DNA of 64,000 bases, taken from contig CM057140.1 of assembly GCA_029964075.1 (NCBI GenBank), positions 5,536,643-5,600,642 on the forward strand, written 5' to 3'. The stretch is from Patiria pectinifera (taxonomy: Eukaryota; Echinodermata; Asteroidea; Valvatida; Asterinidae). The notes under the pieces were generated by a model. The model worked only from the letters and a program-made list of their open reading frames with translations, was not told where the DNA came from and did no database searches. The position numbers and the translations under genes are program-made. How positions within the stretch are numbered: the first letter of the stretch is position 1; each line of letters begins with the position of its first letter. Positions 46,343 through 60,400 of this stretch are shown here, piece after piece.

Positions 46343-46524
46343 ATGGAGCGAGGTTGGTACATGAACTTAATGTTGAGTCTTGTCGTGTTGCACTGTGCGG
46401 TTCATGCAAGCAAGGAAGCGTGTGAGGTGTGTGAGTGTAGCGACCACGGGCCTCGCATAGTTGACTGCAGTGACAGAGGTCTGATGGAGTTACCGACGGG
46501 GATACCAAACGACACCAACGTACT
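46343..46524 (+). CDS. Gene 2 exon 1: signal peptide and LRR N-terminal cap
   Basis: ATG at 46343 has a purine at -3 and G at +4. MERGWYMNLMLSLVVLHCAV is a hydrophobic signal peptide, probably cut after HA. Then CEVCEC and a further Cys (IVDC) form an LRRNT cap, followed by LMELPTGIPNDTNVL, the standard lead into the first LRR. The exon ends in phase 2 before GTAAGT. A second in-frame ATG lies at codon 7; the first is preferred for its context. Confidence 0.9.
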
Positions 46525-49500
46525 GTAAGTGAAACAATTATCATTACTTACCCTACAGCGTCTTTAATTTGCTTCATCTTTCTCACTGACTGAGGGACTG
46601 AGTGGGTTGAATCCCCACCCCAATTGACTTCCTCTCCTAGCTCCACCCCCTCCCCCACCAGTTTGACAATACCACGAGACCATACGAGACAATAATACCA
46701 AAAGAAAATAAAAGAGAAATGTATAGTCAACGGAATGAAAAAAAAAAGACTCCAATCAAAATTTGCTGTACATTGAATGTATATTTCAAACTGAATCACA
46801 CAGAAATGGCCCTGAAACGCAGCAATATGTGCATAAATAAAATACGTATGGATTGTTCAGCTACGCCTCGCATCCCCGCTTGTGGGTTTCCACGTTGTTG
46901 TTTTTTTTCCTGGGGGGGGGGGGCGGGGGGGGTCCAATAATTATTTCTGAGGCCCAACTTTCAACCCCTCCCCCGCAAAAAAAAAGGACATGAGGTGAAT
47001 TTCACTTTTAAAATCCTGCGTCCTTTTTACACCAGGCTTTCGATGTTCAACTTGACTTATCAATCGCTTAAGGCGATCAGTTGCACCACAGAAGGCCAGT
47101 CCACAGACAGTGCAGGTTCCTTGCTGCTGGGTCTACATTGTGTGAACCCCATACATGTTACATGTGCATGCACAGTTCGACAAATTCATGATTTCCTGTG
47201 TTTGTGCATCATTTTAAATGATCAATTAAAGAAAACATGGTTTAATTACCCGCCAAAAATATTACATTTGATATTTAATTGATCAGAAATCTATAGGTGC
47301 CTATATGCCACTATAAGAATGATTCAGGAATGTCAAACAAGTCGTAAATTCAAGCCATACTAATTGTTCCCTGTTGGTGGTAGGCATTCATATGATGCTT
47401 AACTGCCTAAAGGAAATACAATCTTGGATAAGAGAGATCCCAAACCCTGGTTCAGTCTTGATGAATAACCAGAATATAAGGCTGCTGGTCGGGTTTTCTT
47501 TTTAAAAGAGGATTAAGGGCATGAAAATACCAAAACGTAGAGTGTGGCGTCACCACCATGATTGTTGACTGACCGACTCACCGACTGATTGTGGGGGAAA
47601 AAGAGAGTCTTCTTTGTATATACCTGCCTGACTTAATGACTGCATGTCTCTCGTTAGCCAGGCAGTGCAATGAATGTGCTCCAACCCCTTAGTGTAGACA
47701 CTATTGATTGATGAAAAATATCATCCGGTGAATGGCCATTCAGAATCAGTTAAATAGTATGTTTGTGGTCTTTGGCACCAAATTGATCTAGATTTGCTTG
47801 TTCTTGTGTCTTGCAGGGTGACAATGCATATATCTAATAACCGCCAAGGTAAAAAGAATTACTTGAAAATAAATATGTCGGAGGACAATTGTTTCTCAAG
47901 TTCAACTTCTGGAACCCTGAAGCCCCTCGACGAAAAAGTCGTCCCAACATGACCCTGAAAACATCCATCGAGCTAGAAACTGGTCTGAGTGGTCCATCTC
48001 TTTCCAACACTATGCTCGACAGGGACAGTTGGGCCCAGCTCATCAAGTCATCATGAAAATGAATGAATGAAGAAGAAGAAGAACTTCGATACTTTACATG
48101 TATATATATCAAGTTGTGCTTTTGTGGCTTTTGACTCCTCATCAACAGTCGTTGCCACGACCTTCAACGTAACCTATACACTAATACCACGAAGCAAAAC
48201 ATTCCTTTCTAATACACTTTGTACGCTATAAAGAGACCTACGATAACACCTCGAATGCACAATATTAATTTTCAGAAAAATTGCCCAGAATGACTTGAAG
48301 GAGATACCGAAGAATAGTTTGATGGAACTTCCGTACCTAATTTCGCTGTAAGTACATTGTATGCCTTATTGTATGCCCGTTTTGTACAAACATTATTATT
48401 TAGCCCTGACATTGCCGAGCAAAACCAATTTCATATGTTTTGTATTGATTGTACTAGCTTAGTTTTACATAGCAGTACGTACATACGCTTACTAACATAT
48501 TATAAAAAAAAACTTTACTGCTTGCAAGCCACATAAAATTGGATCCAGATATATTATCTTCATATCCACTTTTCACAGAGTTTTAATGAATAGCACGTCT
48601 CTTTAAAAATTATTAGTCCTAATACGCAGTTTATTTTTATTAATGGAAAATCCACTGTATTCCAACCTCGTCTCGAAGAGCTACTTTATTTTCAACCTCG
48701 TTTCCTATATTAACCTTTGTTTTGACAACTTTTCCTCTGTATCCTAATTCGACACAGCAACAACAGAAAAAGATCATTGTCAATTATAAGGTTCACTTAC
48801 TTCGGTCCGAACCTGGTTCGCCATCTTAGCTATGTCTCATTTCAAGGTACAGTCCATATAAATATCATTGACAGCTATCCAAAAAGTAACTGAAGATTTT
48901 TTTTGTTGAAAGGCATACTTGGTTTTAAGATAGTAATGAACTAAACTCCACGAGGAATTATTCTTTCTGGCAAGCTGTCATGTTGAAGAATGTAATAAAA
49001 TCAGTCCATTTCCAACGATGCGTCTAAAGACGCAATTTTAGTCATTTTCGTCAGCAGTTCCTGTTTAATTCGGTGAAGCCGTGAATTGATGCGCGTACGG
49101 CATTAACACGACTTACACGCCTGCGGTTGTTATAATTCGTCGTTTCGGTTAGCGACATCATGCCATTTGTAGATGCAATTGCGTGAAAGAAGACGTGTCC
49201 CGGACGTTGATTTGGGGCGCAATTCAAAACATCCAGATCCTATAATATTGTTTTCTTGGAATAGACAGCATTAACTGAGCTAAAACTTCCTCGGGTTAGT
49301 TATTTAGTGTCCGTCTTAAGATTTGAGCACTTTTGATGCTTCAAACGAACATAGTGCACAAGTTACAATGATGTACTCTACCTCTTAAATACTACAAAAA
49401 TAGCACTTGAAAATGTGAATATGAGGCAAAACTCGAAGATAACCACCGTTTATTAAAACCTAACTGTATTTTCTCTGTTTTACATAGCAATTTGACCGGT

Positions 49501-52500
49501 AACAGCATTGCCAAGCCTTTCGAAATTCCGGAGTCTGTAGGAAATTTGTAAGTACAACACGTATACAACATTACATATTGAACTGCCTCTTGACATTGTA
49601 TATCACTGGTATTTTCACATCAAAACAAAGGTCACTTCGCGGGTTCAATTGTGAAGATAACCCATTTCAAAACATTCTCTTCTTATATAACACTTTAACA
49701 ATGGGAATACGTTCACCTGTTGCTCTTAGATACGCTAGCGGAAATCAACTGCAAGACATCGACTTGGTCATGAAAAACGGAGTTAAGCTACAGATAGTGT
49801 GAGTCAATATTAATTGCTTAATGTTCGTCGTTTATTCAAATAGATGAAATTTACTCACGCAGATCAATCACTCACGCCTTTCGACTTTTAAAATGTTTAA
49901 GTTCTTCAAGATAGTTAGTTTGCGAATTCAATAATTTATTTGACGCGTAAATGGGAAATGGGAAATTGCTTTGATTCTGAGGATTAAATCACTGTAACTG
50001 TGATTTTTGTATCACCACAAAATGTTGTTCATTGAGATATGCAGACTGGAAAATGATGACTTTATAAATGGGCGAAATGTGTACATGCTAATTGATTGTG
50101 TTGTATTATAATGAAGCTGTTGCGCCCAATCATAATACTGCCGCAGGGGATTTTGTCGTTGCGGATGATCAACGCAAAATAATTAACTTATGTGTCAACT
50201 TCGGCTTCTGTTCTAGGAATTTCGAAGACAACAGAATAAAGGCGATCGGTAACAACACCTTTTCAAGATGTACCAAGTTGATAAATGTGTAAGTTCGCTT
50301 ATAACTGTTATATTTGGCGATAATAACAGTGCCACTTTTGTGAACGCAAAGTCTTATACCAATCTCGCCCAGGGCTTACTTTATTTTAAACCTCGTTGAC
50401 AATATTACGGGTGGGAAACATGTTTCTTGTATTGCAATTCGATATAGCTTTCAAAAATCATGTAGAGTCCAGTTATTAGATCAAGATGGACGAGTCAAAT
50501 CGAGTCACAGTGTGTGGTCGAGTCGAGTTGAGTCAGTTACCCCTTAGGACACAAGTGCAGTCGGGTCGCTAAATTGAGTCCGATCTGACCAACTCTGCGG
50601 ATCTGATTCCGAGAGAAATTATCCCATCTTCAACTTAAACACTACATACAAAACCACACTGATTTAAGAGTCATTTCGATTTTTTTTTTTATACTTTGTG
50701 GGATGAAAAGACTTTGGGAGCAAGTAACCAAAATAGAATTTTCAGGATGCAATGATTCAATTTTTTGCGTGATTTTCAAAGGTCATCAAGCCAAACTGCG
50801 AAGTAATGTCACAACAGTAAATATATAACGACAAAGTATCATCCTTATCTTTTACAAGGAAAAAATAAAAACACTTCTGAAAAATCCCCTTTATATTATT
50901 TTAGGCCCTATAATACAGCATGTTTTTACAACTATCAAAATTGCATGTTTTGCTCCATTTTTATCCCTCCAAAATGGCACTTGTCGGGCACTCTGAATAA
51001 TTTCCCTTCGGCAATGGTTAGTTCAGACATTGGGTTTTTTTTCATATCTTGTGAGAAAATCTTGGGTTATTGTATATCCTTTGTGTAGTAGCGCTCCAAA
51101 AATGGTAAATTTCCCAAAACCTTAAAAGGTGTATTTTCAGTGTTTCCTTTATGTTCAGTCATAACTTGTATAATTGGTATTGTTTATGAATCAAGCACAT
51201 CTTCACACAAAAAGAATCAGACTTTGTATCATTTTTAGACAAGTGGATGAATAGTAGGTCGTGTTGTCTCACCCACACCTGGCTAGGCCCCGCCCACTCC
51301 CCCTTTGCCACCGAATGTATAAGTTGTATGTTGCATAACGAAACAAATGTAAATAAATAATATGCAAGTGAACATTTCGAAATAACATAGTCTTCCTTTT
51401 CACAGCTTCCTCTCCCCCCCCCCAACCCCGGGGGCATTGCTAGGGGTTGAGGGTGGGGTGTGACCACCCACCAATAACTTGGCTTTGTCGGTAAAATCAT
51501 TGTCACATGGGCAAACCTCATGTGTTTGCAAGCCGCAATGAATATTAATGGCCATATCCATTGTCCTCTTATTGAAGTGCACCATTATTCAAATGTTGTC
51601 TAGTCCTCCCTTGGCCCCGCCCCTTCCCTTGCCACCAAATTAAGATTTTGATTTCTGCATGTATTTGCCTAAATTGAATTGTAAATACTAGATATCAATT
51701 TGCAAGTGAACCTTTTACAATGTACAAGAAATAGTAAGTGGAGCGCATATTTTAAACAAAAACTCTTTCACAGGAATTTGAACTCGAATGATTTGACTGT
51801 TATTGAAGCGGGTACATTCAAGAGTTGCAGCGACCTCCAACATTTGTGAGTATACAACTAAGACGCTTTACACAAAAAAAAAAAAAAACGCCGTAAAAAA
51901 TCACAGAGATAACTTATAAGGTTTCCATTTTTATGGTTGATACTGTTGACAACATGAATGTTTCAACGTTTGACCTTATTTTCGCAGTGTAGGCTGCGCT
52001 TGGCTTATTCGTGGGTTAGTCAAATTTCAGGGCCAACTTATAGACATCTTACTCAAAAGATAACATTCAGAAAAACAAATAAGCTATTTTGGTCCTAAAT
52101 CCGAGATAAAATTTTCAACAGAGATCTATCAGCGCAAGGTTAAAGTGAATCTCTACAAAAAAGTATGTTGAGTTTCGATTTGTTTCCAAATATCCAGTTC
52201 AGGGGTTGGTTATAATGACAGTTTAAGGCAACGTGAATAGGTAGTATATCTTGGCAAATGAGGGGGGATCTTCGCAGAGCGCCCTCACGCGCTCAAAAAC
52301 CAAAGCACTTCATTAAACTTCATTGGTTGCATGTTTCTTTCTTTCCCCGAAGGAATCTTTTAAGCAATCATTTGAAGGAACTCGGCCCGGATACTTTCGA
52401 AGGACTGGAAGCCCAACAAGTGTAAGAAACACTGACAGCACGGTGGACTTTGCACTAAGTGTGCCTAACTATCCGGTTCGTTAGTAACAACGTCATACAC

Positions 52501-54342
52501 GCGCGCACAACACTGATAACTAGCTCCCAGTAGTCAGGGCTGTTAGGGCGTTTTAGGAGCTGTTTGGTTCAGATTCTTCCAAAAGCACCAAATTCGGCAC
52601 AGATGCCGTCCATACCATTCTATTTATGTGGAGTTATTGTGGAGTGTTGGGGTCCAATGGTTACAATGTTTGGCTCACTTGTTGCAGTACATGGGTTCAA
52701 ACCCGGACGGGGAACATGGTGCTTGTCTTCTTGGGCAAGACACTTTACTACAATTGCCTCTCTTCACCGATGAGACTAAATGGGAACCTGTGAAGGTGGA
52801 AACCAGATTGCGCTGATCTTGAGCTGCTGCAGAAACTGGTCTCATGGCCTGATGAACAGGGGTAATGAAGCCATTTGAGAACTTTGGCATAAAGCGCTAT
52901 ATAAGCTCAATATATTATTATTATAATTATTAATATTATAACGGAATCATTAAAATGACATCAGATTTAGATTCTGTGAGCCCAAAAACCCATTAAAGAA
53001 GGTATTATTTAAAATTTTAGGTCCTTATTTTTTTAACCGTGATATATGAGGCGGCATTTTGGATTTTGCCAAAACGGCGGTCCCTTTGGGCGTCTGTCTT
53101 GCCTCAAATCGTAAAATAAAATCACAATGATTCAGATTGCTCGACCCCGAAAATACCTGGAAATTGGTAACATTCATGATTCTAGTTCATTTGGTTCAAT
53201 TGACCTCCGACGCGGTTGGCGGAAACTTTGCCAATATGGCGGCCCCGTGGGGCGCCCGTCTTCGGGCGCCCGACAAAAATCGAACTAGTATGGTATGGTT
53301 CGACATCTGTACCGAATTTGGTACTTTTGGAAGAATCTGAACCTAAATATCCCTAAGACCCCCGACTACATTGGATAAACGGGGGAGGTGCGTTAACTTC
53401 CGTTTCCATTCGCGGTATGCTACACCGTGTGAAGTATGCGTGGTTGAATTGAGATGACGTCACACTAACGAACCGGATAAAATGGATCATGCGCAAATGG
53501 TACACATGAAAGGGATACGTGCGCAAGTGGTACGCGCGCTGATACAATGCGTTATTTCCTTTAGTTTCAAATAACACGCGCAAATCAGTTACCTTGTCTT
53601 ACCAGAATGTGTTTTAAACAGGTTTCACCATTTATGCGATTTATTTTTCCTTTTGGTGTACTTACAATATGGCGGGGAATTTTTAAACATTGAAGTAGCG
53701 CAGCAAAAAACTTTTGGAAATACTGATTTTCCCCATAAACGCCATGTACACAAAGTAGAATTACCATTCGTGCACATGAATAATTAATTAGCCATAATTC
53801 CATAACCCTTTGACGTATAGTCAGGAACCTTATTAGGTATGTTCATGATAAATTAATCTATGTATGTACAGAGTTTCATAATTTGTTGTTACTCGATTGC
53901 CAAGATCCCTCCCTCCGTTTGAGAGATGGTCAAAATAACCCGGCTCTCTTAAGGTTAAACCTTGAAATTTATAAGTGCGTTTGTTCACATTTCTGGCATT
54001 ACAGATTGATGCGATACAACGATGTGCAACTGTTTAAAGCACATACCTTTGGTAAAAGCACCAAGCTCAACTTGATGTGAGTATGCATGCCAGTCATGGT
54101 AATTACTGTAAGGAGAAAAGCATTCAAAGAACGGTGGTCGTTTCTTCAAAATACAATTTTCTCTCTAGAATGTAATTTTGAAAATCTACTAAAATACGCC
54201 CAAACTATTACATGTATATAAATATTGAGGATATAAAGGGTTATACTTTTAAACGGATAGCAGAGACAACCCTGAGGATTGGCTTATATATACGCACAAG
54301 TTTTGCCCTCAAAAATGTTTTGGATTAGAGGTTTTATCCTTT

Positions 54343-54413
<71 letters not shown>

Positions 54414-57400
54414 TCACATTTTTTTATTAACACACTGAAGTTTGTTATTTGTGAAAGAAAATATAGTTGCTAAAACTCGTGTTCAATTTTCAATGTCTTA
54501 CAGAATCTTAGATGACAATCGAATCCCCGAGATTCCAGCTTATTTTTTTGTCGATCCCTCGAATAAACTACACAGGAACCAAATCGACACGTTGTGAGTA
54601 TTACAGTAATCTGAAAAGACAATGGCGCACAGGTTTCGGTCATTGTTCAAAAGTCTTACTTTTTTACTTTTGGGGTCTTCGTTTTCAAGACTGAGTATCA
54701 CAACAAATTGAACAGATTATAACTTCAACTTATCCAATAACAGTTGAATTGTTTTAGTAATGTGTGGGTTTTGTCTCTCATGCTCTTTAGTTCTATTGCT
54801 AATAACGCAGTCAGCCGAGTTGCCATTGGAGCTTTTAATGGTGTTAAAAACTTCCAGAAGCTGTGAGTAAAATTAATCATCAACGTTACATACAAGAAAA
54901 AAAGTGTTTTTTATCAAGTTTACGAATGCAGTGGTATAACAGTGGGCATTGGAATTTAAATGTTCTCAATATCAGACGAAAACCGAGATGCATTATCATT
55001 AATATTTCAACTTTTCAATTTGAACTCTGTACAACTGTATTAGGAGAATGCAGAACAATCACCTAACGACTCTACCAGAGGGTTTGTTTGACGCGAAGAC
55101 TGAAATCAGTCAAGTGTGAGTGCAGTTCACTTCTTCTGATTTATGTTTCCATATGTCTTCATGACATCAAATGTAGTAAATAATGCTCTCATCGATCATA
55201 ACAGTATTACAGGCAACTTTTGTTGTATTATTGAAGGAACTTTCCAGACAGTTAGTCAAATATCTAAAGTCTATAAAATGTAGTCTTCCTTGACTGTAGG
55301 ACCTGTTATAAAAATCCTTCCAACGAGATTCGTTATCATAACATATGAGACAAGAAGAACATTTTCAATCACGCGTATTAATTAGGTGGTCATTTGTATC
55401 CGTTTCTATCCCCTACAGATTTCTAGCGGAGAACGATATCGATTTTCTACCAGAGAATTTGTTAGTTAACACATCAATAACCGAAATGATGTAAGATTTT
55501 TGACAGACATTTTTTTTTGTTTCATGTATAACCAAAAACATATTTTAGCAACAATGAGCTATTTTCCTATACAATGCGCCAAAAACAAATAATTCCTTTG
55601 AAAATAAAAATAAAAATTTGGTAATTAAATGGTCGTATACACAACGTGCCTAGATTCCAGCAGGCCGCACAAACCCCTTTAGATTGTTTCCCAAGAGGGA
55701 CATTAATCAAGGCTATTTATTGCAGTTCTCAACCCAACCCTCCCTGTCAGAAAAGACAATCTGACGAAAACAGACACCTTCACCTTGTCTAACCTTCATC
55801 TTGAATACACTTAAAGGTATTTTGAATTGAACCTACGTTTAATTTTCCTTTCTTTTCCCAACATGTTCATATTTCGAAGTGACATTAGCTTCAATCGTCT
55901 CCCATCCATTCCTGATGGCTTATTTCGCAATCAGACTAAGCTAAAGAGACTCTTCATACAACGCAATCAAATCAGGGTCCTCAACAGAGAGATGTTCAAG
56001 GATCTTCACTCCCTAAATTTACTGTGAGTGTTAATATTTTCTTTTTTTTATCAAATAAGAAATCTATACACTGTAAAAAAACAATGCCCGAGATTTACGG
56101 CAAAGTACTGTCAAAAGGGTTGCCAACAAAAACCGTAAAATGACGGTCACTTAGGGGTTTCCTACGTTGACCGTAATTTTAACTCAAATTTCCCGTAAAT
56201 CTAAAGGTAATTTGCGGTACTGGAATACATAGTGGGGATGGCGTCAGGGCTGGGTGCAGGGGAGGGAAATAGGTTCCAGTACAGCAGCTGGGTGGGGTAC
56301 GCATGTAGGTTTTACAACTTGTCTTTTACATGCATGGTGATTTTTATATCATTTTCATTTTAGGTAAAATTAACTTAAAATTGTAACATAACTTGCATCA
56401 GTAAGTTGTAATGTAATTTTCATTTAGAGCTTTTTACTGCTCCCACGGAAAGGGGTCGACCCATTGTCAACACCGCAGATATAGGAACTGACAAGGAACA
56501 AATCGCCCTGCCCAGGCCACGTATTTTTTTTTCCTGGGGGGGGGGTAGGGGCAATACATGAATAATTCAGTGATAATTCATTTGAATCGTTGTAGGACAA
56601 ATAGGTTCTTGTTCCCTTCTCTTTTTTTCACCATCAATTCAAATTATCCCACCGATACATTTGGAGAAGAAACAGAGTCGAGGAAAATGAGCATCGGTGG
56701 ATCATTCGAACAAGGCATCTTTCTATCTAGAGCATCTTTCTATCTCGTTATACACTAGGCTACTGCGGCAGCTATTGTTGATGTCATTGTCCTGTTCAAG
56801 GATAAGCATAATTAACCATGAAAACTACTGCATTATTCATGAATTTCCCCTTACCATCTTAGGGGAAAAAATACACCAGCCTTTGCAATTTCCTTAGCCG
56901 AAAATCACACATAGCAATGGTTCATCATGCCCTTGTGTATTGATAAAGGATTTCAAAATCATTTCAAGTGTCCCACCGTTATAGGCCTTACGTTTACAGA
57001 ATACACTGTCGACAAACAACCAAACTGCAGTTCTTTTTATTTTTTTTTGACAGATTCGCTTTTGGAAATCCTCTCATTGAGATACAAGCCTGGATTTTCT
57101 ATAATACGCAGCTCACGAATTTGTAAGTACATGTATTTCCTCTACAATCATTGTTTAAATGAGGTTACTGAGGTTTTGCATCCACGTGACAATATCACAC
57201 GATGCACGCGTGCTCGATCAATCGTATCCTGCGATATCTGCCAGGGTCAATATCCGATTTGGAGAGTTGTGGGTTTGTTTCGTGAATTGATGACAGTTGG
57301 CCTATTTATCACTGGAATTTATGGTAGATTAATTACTAGCCTGCAACAAAGATGTACAATAAGGCAGGCGCTTGGGTAACTTTGGTGACTACTGAACTAC

Positions 57401-60400
57401 GACGTCACGTGATACGAAATACCTCAATCGGCCAAAACATGATCCATCCAACCAGGCTCCGCCCGGCCCATGAAGCCTGACTAATCACAACAACTGTTCT
57501 ACCTTTATTACCAGGCAAACACACTAAATTGGAAGTCGCAAGCACTGTTTATTTCTTTATTTCGAAGTTGTGGTGCTGGTGGATTGTTCTGAAATTTGTC
57601 CGGATCCACTGGATGTGCAGGTTCCTCCTTCCTACTGTGACTAGGCTCGTTTCTGTCCGACTCCTCCACCCCTGGTGTAGACATAGGTACGACTGGATCA
57701 ATGACGGATGTCGCAGGTATTTGGCGGGTCTACATATCGTCTCCAGACTAGACTATCCTGAAGCTGAATAGTGTACATGCAGTTACCGATTGCAGCCATG
57801 ATGAAACCAGTGATCCAACGAGGACCAGAGGCGAGGTTTTCGGCAAAGACTGCCTCATTTAGTATTGAAGGTACGAGGTTTGACACGCTTGTCATGGTAT
57901 CTTTTCTGTGCTGGCTGTTTGTTGTCGACCCAACTTTGGATGTTTAGTCTAACTGTATCAAGTCTTGTGCGAAGCTTGCGTTTCATCAACATCTCTGCAG
58001 GGCCAACCCTGTTGTTGCATGTGATGTCACGCGATATGTCATCAGAAAACGTGACACTTTAGTCTCTACGTGCCCTCCTTCATGCACATCATTTGAAGGA
58101 ATGCACCACCCTTTCAGCCAAACCATTTGACAAAAGGTGGAATGGGGCAGACCTGACATGGTTGATGCCGTTGACTTGCAGAAACCTCTCGTATTCTGCA
58201 CTGGTGAGGTTGGTGATATTATCAGTGACAATGACTTCTGGCAGTCCACGAGCCGCAAAAGTCTGACGAAGCCGTTCTACTGTGGCTTGCGATGTTGCAG
58301 TGTGCATAGCGTGGATGTTTAGCCACTTGCTTTGTGCATCGACTATGACAAGAAACATATCCCATCCACGAATATACCAGCATTATCCAAGTGTAAGTGC
58401 GACCATGGACGACTTGGCCATTCCAACGGATTTCCGCGAGGTTGACAGGCTGTACACTGCTTGACCTTATCCTAATGGTCTTTGTCCATATAAGGCCACC
58501 AAACGTAGCTGCGAGCGAGTGTCTTTATCCTCGAGATTCCAGGGTGTGAATCGTGTAGTTCCTCGATGATCTTTGATCGGCCTTGTGGAGGAATGACGAC
58601 TCGTGATCTCCACAAGATGCAGCCATCTTGCACGCTTAACTGTAAGGCTTCAATCCTTGATCTTGACAGTCACGTAGCCAACCGTTCATAACGTAGGTAG
58701 GCGCACGATTGACAAGGTAGGATCTCTTCCAGTCCAGAGACGAATTTTGTCTGGACAGGGGTGGATTCAAGGCGATACATGATCATTGCACTCTTAGAAA
58801 AAAGTACCCAATGTTGCGTAAAATTGTACTCTTTGTGGTGGTAAAAAGGGAACATGGTCGTTGGCGGGGTAAAACGCTACGCAACAGGGGTTGCGTCAAA
58901 TTTTACTCAATTCCTGCGTAAAACGTTTACCCCACATTGAGTCCGAATTCTTACCCAATGGTGTTGCGTCAAAATTGTACCCCACAAATAATCACCCTTT
59001 CTTTTGACCACCAGGGGCAGGGGGTGGAGGGTTGGGGGCTCTGTCAACCTTTCTGCATATTTTATTAACCATTCCTCTAACCTGATCCCCCAAACATAAA
59101 TGCTCCGCTAACAAATAGCGCTGTCATGCAGGCCCAGATACTGACCGTGTTTGAATGTTGCAAATGCCATGTACATATTGTACACGTACGATACACACAT
59201 CGCGACATTGCAATTCAATCATCGACCTATCTGTCACAAATATCCAATGTTGTAGGTTTACCTCATACTGCCCACGTTTTTTCGACGACGTATTTTATGA
59301 ATCAGTGCATCCTGAAAAGTAAATGATTACTGCTAAATAAAGGTATCGGCGATTTTGAATCCCACTCTCGCAGCACGTTCGTTAGTCCACTTACCGCCTT
59401 GTTTAATGTTACTGTCGATATCGAGAACGTTCTTTAGGCAACACTTGGGCAGTTTTTACTCATTATGGGGTAATATTTACCCATATGAGAGCACATATGC
59501 CTGTGTTGTTGTACGTTGCAAGGTCAAATGATGTCACTTAACCCATAATTGGGTAAAAAATTACTCAACGTTGGTACGCGACACATTTACTCAGCAAGCT
59601 TTGACACTTCTTTTGTAGAGTGTATGTAGTCTGCTGGAACAAGGGTACGGCTGATCAGCCGTACCCCTATTCCAGCAGACTACGTCATGATCATGAATCG
59701 CCTTGAATGTCCAGCAGTGGCACTGTCATTCAGGTAACTTGGTTTGCAGAGCAAGTGAAAGTCATAAGCTGCGATTGTAAGGGCCCAACGTCGAATTCTG
59801 GACGACACAATAGGGGATACTTACCCGCTACCTCGCATCGAGGAACTGTTTGCAGACAAATCATGCGGGAAGACCTTCAGCAAGCTGGATCTCAGTCATG
59901 CCTTTCCCCAGCTTGAACGATTGAGGAGGAGTCACGTGAACTCCTTACTATCAACACCCACAAGGGGTTTTTCAAGTACACGCGTAAGCCCTTTGGTGTA
60001 TCTGCTGCACCTGCAATCTTCCAGAGGACTATTGAAAGTTTGTTGGCAGACATCCCCCAGGCAGTCGCATTTCCCGATGATGTGCCAGTCACTGGAAAGA
60101 CTGAAGCAGAACATTTCGCAAATATCAACAAGGTCCTGAGTCGACTTCAGAGTGCAGGACTCCGTCTAAAGCGCGAAAAATGCGTCTTCTTCGCCCGTCA
60201 TGTATTTGGGGCACCGTATCAAAGCAGCAGGCTTGCATCCTTCATCAGAGAAGGTTCAAGCAGTCAGGGATGCACCAGTACCACATTAAGAGACAGAGCT
60301 GAAGTCCTACCTGGGACTCCTGAACTATTATGGCCGATTCATGCCGAATCTATCATTGGTTCTGGGGCGACCACACTCGCTGCTCAAGAAAAACATCGGC

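Noticed and set aside
47819..47853. Small AG...GT segment encoding VTMHISNNRQ, LRR-like, in gene 2 intron 1
   Set aside because: It would end in phase 1 and break the phase-2 series. Exon 1 joined directly to 48276 gives the normal LRRNT-to-LRR junction.
52634..52935. Functional tRNA gene
   Set aside because: Only the B box is well kept; no full cloverleaf is apparent, and the SINE body and AT-rich tail follow.
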